From: CAYYDH01 sp964470615
Lineage (GTDB): Bacteria; Patescibacteriota; Minisyncoccia; Minisyncoccales; GWA2-38-27
DNA: 12,454 bases
NCBI GenBank assembly: GCA_964470615.1
Contig: CAYYDH010000016.1
Location: 1 to 12,454 of the forward strand
Reading direction: 5' to 3'
Shown here: positions 5,318 to 11,589 of the stretch, piece after piece
Layout of the letters: every line of letters starts with the position of its first letter
Position numbering within the stretch: the stretch's first letter is position 1
The notes under the pieces: generated by a model
What the model was told of the DNA's origin: nothing
Seen by the model: the letters and a program-made list of their open reading frames with translations, nothing else
Database searches by the model: none
Translations under genes and position numbers: made by a program

Positions 5318-6009
5318 TTGTCTTTTTTGTTCTGCTTGTCTTGCTCTGATTTTTGGGTAACGGGCGCTGATTCTGCTTTTTCCTCTTCCTTCTTTTCTTT
5401 TTCAATCTTTTCCACCTCTTCTACTTTTTCTTCAATCGGCTTTTCTAGCTCTTCCTCAACCTTTTCCGGAGGCATAACTTTTGCCAAAATTTCATCGGCA
5501 TCCCGCAAAATCTTTACGCCATCGGGCACCCTAAGATCTTTTATTTTAACTTCGTCTTCAAAGGTATTTAACTCGGCTACGCTTACTTTGATTTCGTGAG
5601 GTAGGTTTTGAGGCAAGGCCCTAACTTTAATTTCTTGCAGCTCTCTGAACAAAGTACCGCCTAATTCCTTTACGGCCTTGGCTTCTCCTTCAAAAACAAT
5701 CGGTACGACTACTTCAATTTCCTCAGTAAGTCTAGGCTGATAAAAATCAACATGGATTGGTTCACTGGTAAGAGGATCGTACTTTATTTCGTGAACCAAG
5801 CTCAAGAATTTCTCCTTTCCGACTTCAAGCGAAAATAAAAAACTGGCGCCAGCCTCGGAAAAAACCTTTTTAAATTCCTTTAAGTTCACTTCTATTGATA
5901 TATTTTTTATTTCAGGACCATATAAAACACCGGGCAAGGAACCTGCCCTCCTGATTGATTTCGTTTTCTTCCCTAATATTTTTCTGGTATCGCCTTTCAG
6001 TATAAGCAT
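5314..6009 (-). CDS. rplY: 50S ribosomal protein bL25 (CTC form)
   Basis: This is a 5S rRNA-binding protein of the large-subunit central protuberance. It has 231 residues, the two-domain general-stress-protein Ctc type. The N-terminal domain (1-92) has the family pattern KSIRRAGSLPGVLYG (17-31) and ends with DPLTSEPIHVDFYQ (78-91). The second β-domain (about 95-180) has VVPIVFEGEAKAVKELGG and ALPQNLPHEIKVSV. Beyond 180 comes a low-complexity Glu/Lys-rich tail of about 50 residues with no fold expected; such tails are common in this family. The start is ATG at 6009, 1 nt after the ferredoxin stop. It overlaps the downstream lytic transglycosylase by 4 nt (stop TGA). Presence is notable because some CPR lineages have reduced ribosomal protein sets. 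Confidence 0.95.
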   Translation of the reverse strand: MLILKGDTRKILGKKTKSIRRAGSLPGVLYGPEIKNISIEVNLKEFKKVFSEAGASFLFSLEVGKEKFLSLVHEIKYDPLTSEPIHVDFYQPRLTEEIEVVVPIVFEGEAKAVKELGGTLFRELQEIKVRALPQNLPHEIKVSVAELNTFEDEVKIKDLRVPDGVKILRDADEILAKVMPPEKVEEELEKPIEEKVEEVEKIEKEKKEEEKAESAPVTQKSEQDKQNKKDK

Positions 6010-6010
6010 T

Positions 6011-6226
6011 TTATTTCTCTATGTGAATTATATTGATCGGACAACTGCTGGCTGCATCTTGAGAACAAGCAGCATCTTGAATTTCTAGTTCATAATTACC
6101 TATTGGGTTAATCTTGGATCCGATAAGCTTTGATTTGCCGTCATCCTCCATTTCCCAAGAATCAGGACAAACTCCGACACAGGCTCCGCACCCAATACAT
6201 TTCTCACGTTCGTGGATAATTTTCAT
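6011..6226 (-). CDS. small [4Fe-4S] ferredoxin
   Basis: This is a cytoplasmic electron carrier of 71 residues. The N-terminal motif CIGCGACVGVCP gives Cys10, Cys13, Cys16 and Cys20; near the C-terminus are Cys54 and Cys62 (SSCPINIIHI). The arrangement matches single-cluster ferredoxins such as Pyrococcus furiosus Fd, where the first, second (Asp there), third and last positions bind the cluster and the other two cysteines can form a disulfide. By that analogy Cys10/13/16/62 are the ligands and Cys20/Cys54 a possible disulfide pair. A second full CxxCxxC set is absent, so this is not a 2[4Fe-4S] protein. It is first in the operon with rplY and the lytic transglycosylase, 42 nt behind a strong promoter -10. 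Its redox partner is not in the window. Confidence 0.93.
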   Translation of the reverse strand: MKIIHEREKCIGCGACVGVCPDSWEMEDDGKSKLIGSKINPIGNYELEIQDAACSQDAASSCPINIIHIEK

Positions 6227-6267
6227 AAAAAATACTAATTAAATACCTTGACACGACTAATCGCGAC

Positions 6268-6296
6268 ATTGTATCTTATTCAACTAATTAAGTCAA
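6268..6296 (-). promoter_or_regulatory. promoter of ferredoxin-rplY-transglycosylase operon
   Basis: The minus strand has TTGACT (6296-6291; 5 of 6), a 17-nt spacer and TACAAT (6273-6268; 5 of 6). The predicted start near 6261 gives a leader of about 35 nt with no recognisable Shine-Dalgarno sequence. The -35 box abuts the stop codon of the upstream gene. Confidence 0.75.
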
Positions 6297-6758
6297 TTAT
6301 TTAATAAGGAACTCGTTAGAATAGAACCATCTGTCGGCTTCAAATATCTCGCTACAATCAACGCAGACAGGAATAGCGAACCTATAAACCCCTTTTTTTA
6401 AATCGGGGAGAACAGATTCAAAGGCTCTCGCCTCTTTGGGCGCCAGGCATTTTTCAGCCAAGTTGGCTGCAAAGCATTGGCTATATTCGTCAGCTGTCCA
6501 ACCCGCCTCCTTGTTTTCGATATAGTAAGGATAACAAGCAGAAAAACAGACGTCTTCTCCCAGTAAATTATCAATTTTTAACCTTAGAGAGTCCCCTGTC
6601 CTGTATTCAGTTTGCTGAGTAACTATCTTGACCCCCTTAGATTTAAAAGCAAGACTTAACCCAACCAGCAAAATAACGATTATCAGGAATAAAACTAAAC
6701 AGAAAATGGTAATCGGAAGAGCGAAAAATCTCTTAATTTTTATTATTTCCTGCTCCAT
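6297..6758 (-). CDS. membrane-anchored, cysteine-rich extracytoplasmic protein, unknown function
   Basis: I do not recognise a named family. It has 153 residues. A basic N-terminus (IKIKR) is followed by one strong transmembrane helix (about 12-37), probably leaving residues 38-153 outside the cell. That part alternates short β-like stretches (VKIVTQQTEYRTGDSLRLKIDNLL; FAIPVCVDC; WFYSNEFLIK) and looks like a single β-sandwich (Ig-like) domain. Six cysteines lie in the outer domain (71, 75, 95, 104, 132, 135), enough for three disulfides. It lies 15 nt after the fba stop, but a perfect -10 box inside that gap suggests separate expression. Such anchored Ig-like domains are common in Parcubacteria to my recollection; a surface or binding role is only a guess. 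Confidence 0.8.
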   Translation of the reverse strand: MEQEIIKIKRFFALPITIFCLVLFLIIVILLVGLSLAFKSKGVKIVTQQTEYRTGDSLRLKIDNLLGEDVCFSACYPYYIENKEAGWTADEYSQCFAANLAEKCLAPKEARAFESVLPDLKKGVYRFAIPVCVDCSEIFEADRWFYSNEFLIK

Positions 6759-6772
6759 TTTACTGTACGATT

Positions 6773-6801
6773 ATTATAGTTTATTTTTGCAATTTAGTAA
6801 A
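6773..6801 (-). promoter_or_regulatory. candidate promoter for the cysteine-rich membrane protein
   Basis: The minus strand has TTTACT (6801-6796; 4 of 6), a 17-nt spacer and a perfect TATAAT (6778-6773). It lies across the 3' end and stop codon of fba. Transcription would start near 6766, only about 8 nt before the ATG at 6758, giving a near-leaderless mRNA. Confidence 0.5.
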
Positions 6802-7625
6802 CCTATTTTTTCTTCGACCTTTTTTTGCAAAGCTTTCTGTGTTTCGTTCAGTATTTTATACGGTTTTATTTCGTTAGGATTATCTTGGAATGCCTTAAGC
6901 AAGGATTGCTTCCAAACAAGTCGTAGCTCGCTATTAAAGTTAATCTTGGCTATACCAAGAGAGATGGCTTTCGCTATTTCGTTATCAACTACTTTTGATC
7001 CGCCATGCAAAACCAAAAAAACATCAGTAATTTTCCTTATTTCTTCTAACCGCTTGAAATCAAGGCCAGGTTTTGCTTGATAGATACCGTGGATATTTCC
7101 TATTGAGGCTGCTAAGCTATCTATGCCGGTTTTTTTAACAAACTCTGCTACGTTTCTAGGGTCGGTAAGGTTTTTTTCTTCAATAACTGCTGTTCCTTCG
7201 TGGAAAGCTGACTCCCCTGTAACATGCCCCAGTTCGCCCTCAACTAAAACACCCCTCCTGTGGCCGTATTCCACCACCCTTTTAGTCTCCTCTATGTTTT
7301 CTGTTAGCGGCAGCAAAGATCCGTCAAAATGAACAGCGCTGTAACCCAAGTCAATGGCGTTTTTCAACCAATCGAATTTCTTGCCGTGGTCAAGGTTTAG
7401 AAAAGCTTGAACGCCATATTTTCTGTTATAAATCTTCACCAAAGAAACTGCTTCTTCTAAGCCGAAAAACTGGCTTTCTCCTTCCGACGTTCCTAGAATT
7501 ATTGGGCTTTTTGTTTCTTTTGCAGATTCAAAAATCCCCTTTAGCTGTTCAATGGTAGAAAAGTTAAACTGAGGCACTGCCCATTGTTCTTTTTGGGCTT
7601 TTTTAAGATATTTTTTAAGATTCAT
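6774..7625 (-). CDS. fba: class II fructose-bisphosphate aldolase
   Basis: It reversibly splits fructose 1,6-bisphosphate into dihydroxyacetone phosphate and glyceraldehyde 3-phosphate, using a divalent metal (zinc). It has 283 residues, typical of the shorter class II form. Visible motifs are PQFNFSTIEQ (18-27), LNLDHGKKFDW with catalytic Asp79 and metal ligand His80, AVHFDGS (97-103), EGELGHVTGES with Glu131, SIGNIHGIYQ with ligand His179, LVLHGGS with ligand His207, and the phosphate-binding GIAKINFNSELR (224-235). The related tagatose-bisphosphate aldolases share these motifs, so substrate preference is inferred from context. The start overlaps the end of the sugar kinase gene by 11 nt, so the two are translationally linked. 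It is the last gene of the ackA-ppsA-kinase operon. Confidence 0.94.
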   Translation of the reverse strand: MNLKKYLKKAQKEQWAVPQFNFSTIEQLKGIFESAKETKSPIILGTSEGESQFFGLEEAVSLVKIYNRKYGVQAFLNLDHGKKFDWLKNAIDLGYSAVHFDGSLLPLTENIEETKRVVEYGHRRGVLVEGELGHVTGESAFHEGTAVIEEKNLTDPRNVAEFVKKTGIDSLAASIGNIHGIYQAKPGLDFKRLEEIRKITDVFLVLHGGSKVVDNEIAKAISLGIAKINFNSELRLVWKQSLLKAFQDNPNEIKPYKILNETQKALQKKVEEKIGLLNCKNKL

Positions 7626-8598
7626 TGATTTTTTCTATTTTTACCTTTTCAAACGACTGACCCCTTGAAAGTAGTCCGTTTTTTGCCCCAAGCTGCGTCA
7701 AGCAAGCAGACGAATTGGCCATAGCCAGCCGAAAGGCATACTCAATATTGCCTTCGCTCTGGATGAAGCCAGACACAAAGCCAGAGGCAAAAGAATCCCC
7801 TGCCCCGGTTCTATCAACTACTTTTATTTTCGGCGCCTTAGCAGAATATATATATCTGCCGTCTGAAACAACAGCCCCTTTTTCTCCTTTTGTCATGATA
7901 ACAATGCCTGGACAAAATCCGTCAATCTTCTTAAAGATTTCTTTTTCTTTTTGAAAAGGTATCTTTGTCAAAAAAGAAGCTTCCTCTTGATTCAAAATTA
8001 AAACGTCGATCTTTTGAAGAATGGGCTTTAGTTTTCCTAAAGGAAGCGAAAGCTGAGAAAGGCCAGGGTTGGCCGCAACCTTAGCTCCTTTATCTTTAGC
8101 AAAATCAACTATTCTGCCGAAAGACCTGCATAATTCTCCTGAAAGCGGAGCTAAATAAAACCATTTTGCTTCTAATTTATCCCAAGGGAATTCTCTAAGA
8201 ATTTCCGAAGCCCCCCGGTAGACAAGGATTGTTCTATCCTCTCTTGATTTTAAAGCCGTAATAATAATAGAGTGATTTGTTTTTCTTTCTTTTGTTCTCG
8301 AAACAAACTGGGAATCAATGTTGGTCCGTTTCAATTCGTTAATCACCTCTTGCCCGGCTAAATCATCGCCGATGCTACCGCAATAAGCAACGCTTAGCCC
8401 TTGCCTTGCAAAGGTTACGGCTGTGTTTGTTCCTCCACCGCCCATAAAGCTGTTGAACTCGTCAACTTCAATCTTTGAACCCATTGGAAAACAAATCCCT
8501 TTGAGCGTGATAAAGTCCTTTCCTTTCAAAATCTTGAATCCTTTGGGTTTCAAAAATATATCAATTGTTGCCGAACCAAAGGTTATAACATCATACAT
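7615..8598 (-). CDS. PfkB/ribokinase-family sugar kinase
   Basis: It transfers phosphate from ATP to a sugar or sugar phosphate. It has 327 residues. PfkB signature 1 is GGGGTNTAVTFARQG (53-67), the Mg-linked N-x-x-E motif is NQEE (203-206), and signature 2, VDRTGAGDSFASGF (261-274), contains the anion hole GAGD with catalytic base Asp268. An extra segment at about 20-45 (ILKGKDFITLKGICFPMGSK) between the first strand and the substrate site is longer than in many ribokinases and may be a lid. It lies between ppsA (2-nt gap) and fba (11-nt overlap). A kinase directly coupled to fructose-bisphosphate aldolase is a candidate phosphofructokinase, but adenosine, ribose or other sugar kinases share all these motifs, so no specific gene symbol is given. 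Confidence 0.9.
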   Translation of the reverse strand: MYDVITFGSATIDIFLKPKGFKILKGKDFITLKGICFPMGSKIEVDEFNSFMGGGGTNTAVTFARQGLSVAYCGSIGDDLAGQEVINELKRTNIDSQFVSRTKERKTNHSIIITALKSREDRTILVYRGASEILREFPWDKLEAKWFYLAPLSGELCRSFGRIVDFAKDKGAKVAANPGLSQLSLPLGKLKPILQKIDVLILNQEEASFLTKIPFQKEKEIFKKIDGFCPGIVIMTKGEKGAVVSDGRYIYSAKAPKIKVVDRTGAGDSFASGFVSGFIQSEGNIEYAFRLAMANSSACLTQLGAKNGLLSRGQSFEKVKIEKINES

Positions 8599-8600
8599 AT

Positions 8601-11021
8601 TTATTTTTGCTGATTAGGATTATTCAACTTTCTTTCTTTTTCCGCTACGATCAAATAAGTTTTCGCAACTACGTTGGGGTTTAAAGAAATTGACTCAATC
8701 CCCTCTCCAACCAAAAACTCAGCAAATTCCGGATAGTTTGAGGGTGCTTCGCCGCAAATACCGCTGTACTTCCCCCGTTCTCTGCAAAGCTTGATAGCGC
8801 GCCTTATCAGATTTTTTACTGCCTCATTTCTTTCATCTCCGATATATGAAATTTGTCCGTTGTCTCTGTCTAATCCTAACGTCAACTGAGTCAAATCGTT
8901 GCTGCCAATACTAAACCCATCAAATATATCTAAAAACTTCTCGCCTAAAATAACATTTGATGGTATCTCGCACATCACATAAATCTTTAACCCATCCTTG
9001 CCCTTTTCTAGGCCGGCTGTTTTCATTAGATCAATGACCTTTCGGCCCTCTTCTACGGTCCGGCAGAAAGGAATCATCACGTCAATATTCTTTAGTCCAA
9101 AAACATCCCTTGCTCTTTTAACTGATTCGCACTCCATCAAGAAAGCAGGCTGATAATATTCGGAAACATATCGGCAAGCACCCCTGAACCCCATCATTGG
9201 GTTAGGCTCTTCGCTTTCGTACAAGGCGCCTCCGACCAAGTTCCTATACTCATTGGTTTTAAAATCAGAGAAGCGAACAATTGTTGGTTTCGGATAAACG
9301 GCGGCGGCGATTTGAGCAATACCTTCGGCTAGTTCTTTTACAAAGAATTCCTTTTTATCTTTGTGTTCAACGGTAATTTCAGCGATTTTCCGCTTTAATT
9401 TCTTGTCTTTCAATTTATCGTAATTATACAAAGCCATTGGATGCACTCTAATTTTTTCAGCGATAATGAATTCTTCCCGTGCTAGACCAACGCCCTCATT
9501 AGGTAAAGAAGAGGACTTAAACGCAGTCTGCGGATCGCCGATATTCATTGAGATTTTAGTTTTGATTTTCGGGGTTTCTCCTAAATCAACCTTTCTTACG
9601 GAAAAATCAACCTTTCCCGCAAATACCCTTCCTTTCATGCCCTGGGTGCAATCAGCCGTTACCAGTCGGCCGTTTTTAAGCACGTTAGTGGCATTTTTCG
9701 TTCCGACGATCGCCGGCACTCCTAATTCCCGGCTGACAATTGCCGCATGGCAGGTTTTACCGCCCTCATCGGTGATAATAGCCGAGGCAATCCTCATTAT
9801 TGGTACCCAATCAGGATCAGTCATTTTGGTTACCAAAACTTCGCCTTTTTTGAATTGAGAGATTTTAGAAACATCTTTAACCATGTGAACGTTCCCAACG
9901 CCAATCTTTTCGCCAACGGCCGTACCGACAACAATCGGCTTTTTACTTGTTTTCAGCTCATATTCTTCGTAAACCCTTCCCGAAGCTGCAGCATGCACAG
10001 TTTCAGGTCTAGATTGGACAATGAATAGTTCCTTGCTTTTTCCGTCCTTTGCCCATTCAATATCCTGAGGCATCCATTTCCCGTTCTTCTGAGTATAATG
10101 CTCTTCAATTAAAACTGCCCACCTGGCAAGTTTTAAAACCTCCTCATCGTTCAAAGAAAACTTCAATTGTTCTTTCGGACTAACTTTGGCGGTTTTTATG
10201 CCTCCGCCAGAAGAATAAATATACTTTTCAGTTTTACGACCAAGGTTCTTCACGATAATAGACTTGAACCCTTGTTTTAGGGTAGGCTTAAAGACATAGA
10301 ATTCATCAGGAGTTATCCTTCCCTTAACAATCAACTCTCCGATTCCCCAAATAGAGTTTATCAATACAACATTGGGAAACCCGGTTTCTGTGTCAAGAGT
10401 AAACATTATGCCAGAAGAAGCTAAATCAGATCTCACCATTTTTATAACCCCTACTGAAAGAGCGAATTCTAGCTGACCGATTTTCTTTTCCTCGCGATAA
10501 GCGATTGCCCGGTCACTAAAGGTAGAAGCAACACATTTCTGGATTGAATTAAGAAGCTCTTCCCCGCCCCGTACGTTAAGATAGGTTTCAAACTGCCCGG
10601 CAAAAGAGGCGTTAGGCATATCTTCACAGACAGCTGATGTTCTGACTGCCACGTCTGGATTTTTCCCATATTTTTGGCCGAGCTCATTATAGGCCAATAA
10701 GATTTCTTCCTCTAAGTCCCTAGGGAACTTTCCTTTTGATACTGCTTCCCTCGATTTCTTACCAACTGCCTGGATGCTTTTTACGCTATCAGGGTTAAGT
10801 TCCCTAAAGTATCCAGCCAGCTTTTTGTCTAAGCCGTTTGCTTTCAAAAACTTCCAGTAAGCAGCGGCAGTAAAAGCAAAGCCATCGGGCAAATTCACGC
10901 CTTTAGGCACTAAGTTTTTATGCATCTCGCCTAAAGACCCGTTCTTGCCACCCACTAATGGCACATCGTCGATACCAACCTCGCTTAACCACAAAATATT
11001 CTTATAGTTTTTTTCAGTCAT
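8601..11021 (-). CDS. ppsA: phosphoenolpyruvate synthase (pyruvate, water dikinase)
   Basis: It converts pyruvate + ATP + water to PEP + AMP + phosphate. It has 806 residues from ATG at 11021. That start lies 4 nt after the upstream stop, and with it the catalytic residues fall at His425 and Cys756, close to His421 and Cys751 of E. coli PpsA (792 aa). A longer in-frame start at 11081 would overlap the upstream gene by 56 nt. The N-terminal ATP-grasp-like domain shows VPLVGGKNGSLGEM and VAVRTSAVCEDMPNASFAGQ. The swivelling phosphohistidine domain has DEGGKTCHAAIVSRELGVPA. The C-terminal PEP/pyruvate barrel has GFRGACRY, VMCEIPSN, FSIGSNDLTQLTLGLDRD and SGICGEAPS. It may work gluconeogenically or, as proposed in some anaerobes, in the pyruvate-forming direction. 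Confidence 0.96.
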   Translation of the reverse strand: MTEKNYKNILWLSEVGIDDVPLVGGKNGSLGEMHKNLVPKGVNLPDGFAFTAAAYWKFLKANGLDKKLAGYFRELNPDSVKSIQAVGKKSREAVSKGKFPRDLEEEILLAYNELGQKYGKNPDVAVRTSAVCEDMPNASFAGQFETYLNVRGGEELLNSIQKCVASTFSDRAIAYREEKKIGQLEFALSVGVIKMVRSDLASSGIMFTLDTETGFPNVVLINSIWGIGELIVKGRITPDEFYVFKPTLKQGFKSIIVKNLGRKTEKYIYSSGGGIKTAKVSPKEQLKFSLNDEEVLKLARWAVLIEEHYTQKNGKWMPQDIEWAKDGKSKELFIVQSRPETVHAAASGRVYEEYELKTSKKPIVVGTAVGEKIGVGNVHMVKDVSKISQFKKGEVLVTKMTDPDWVPIMRIASAIITDEGGKTCHAAIVSRELGVPAIVGTKNATNVLKNGRLVTADCTQGMKGRVFAGKVDFSVRKVDLGETPKIKTKISMNIGDPQTAFKSSSLPNEGVGLAREEFIIAEKIRVHPMALYNYDKLKDKKLKRKIAEITVEHKDKKEFFVKELAEGIAQIAAAVYPKPTIVRFSDFKTNEYRNLVGGALYESEEPNPMMGFRGACRYVSEYYQPAFLMECESVKRARDVFGLKNIDVMIPFCRTVEEGRKVIDLMKTAGLEKGKDGLKIYVMCEIPSNVILGEKFLDIFDGFSIGSNDLTQLTLGLDRDNGQISYIGDERNEAVKNLIRRAIKLCRERGKYSGICGEAPSNYPEFAEFLVGEGIESISLNPNVVAKTYLIVAEKERKLNNPNQQK

Positions 11022-11025
11022 ATAA

Positions 11026-11589
11026 TCAAGGCCGGGAATCGCATTCCGGGCAAATAAAGGATATCTTAAAATAATCTTCACCTTTTGAAAGGTCGCGTAT
11101 TAGGTACAGAATAAGGTCGTTTCCGCAGGTCTTACATTTTAGATCGTAGGTAAGCCCGAAGTCGGTTATCAGCTCTTTGGCATTCATCATGTTCTTCTGA
11201 ATCGCGATGCGGTACGATTTCTGCTCTCCCAAGATAATCAAAACTCTTCTTACCACCTCAGCAGGAGTGGTGGCGGCAGCTGTGACAAAATCATTGGCTT
11301 CAAGGTCCATTGCCTTCATCCGTTCTTCTTTCTTCTCTAATTGGGAGAAAACAATAACAGGTGTTTTGTTAAATGGCTGTTTTTCCCTGATCTTTTTCAG
11401 CAAATCAAGCCCGTTTATCTCCGGCAACGAAATATCAACTATCGATACATCAGGCTGGCTTTCTTGGAAAATACCCCATGCTTCTTTTCCGTCTTTAGCT
11501 TTCAGCACCTCAAAGTTTTTCTCAATAAACAGCTGGAAGTATGTTTCGCGCAAAAACTCGTTACTTATCGCAATTAGGACTTTTTTCAT
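11026..11589 (-). CDS. degenerate response-regulator receiver domain fused to a zinc ribbon
   Basis: This 187-residue protein has an N-terminal receiver (REC) fold (1-122). The phosphoacceptor position is kept as Asp52 (PDVSIVDISLPEINGLDLL), and the switch Ser82 (VIVFSQ) is present. The acidic Mg-binding pair expected after the first strand is lost (LIAISNEF instead of a DD motif). The invariant Lys of the K-P motif is replaced (DFVTAAATTPAEVV). A helix (about 124-142) leads to a C-terminal zinc-ribbon-like module, CKTC (152-155) and CPEC (180-183), with β-rich sequence between. No DNA-binding output domain or histidine kinase is visible. It overlaps ackA by 4 nt and sits 4 nt before ppsA, so it is co-expressed with two metabolic enzymes. 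I infer a protein-interaction or regulatory role without classical phosphotransfer. Confidence 0.85.
   Translation of the reverse strand: MKKVLIAISNEFLRETYFQLFIEKNFEVLKAKDGKEAWGIFQESQPDVSIVDISLPEINGLDLLKKIREKQPFNKTPVIVFSQLEKKEERMKAMDLEANDFVTAAATTPAEVVRRVLIILGEQKSYRIAIQKNMMNAKELITDFGLTYDLKCKTCGNDLILYLIRDLSKGEDYFKISFICPECDSRP

Noticed and set aside
11022..11081. Longer PEP synthase start with 20 extra residues
   Set aside because: It would overlap the upstream gene by 56 nt and is not family-like; ATG at 11021 gives a 4-nt gap and catalytic residue numbers close to E. coli PpsA.
899..11589. Recoded UGA (Gly) as in Gracilibacteria/Absconditabacteria
   Set aside because: UGA ends rplY, the receiver-like protein and ackA exactly at expected protein ends, and no in-frame UGA occurs inside conserved genes.
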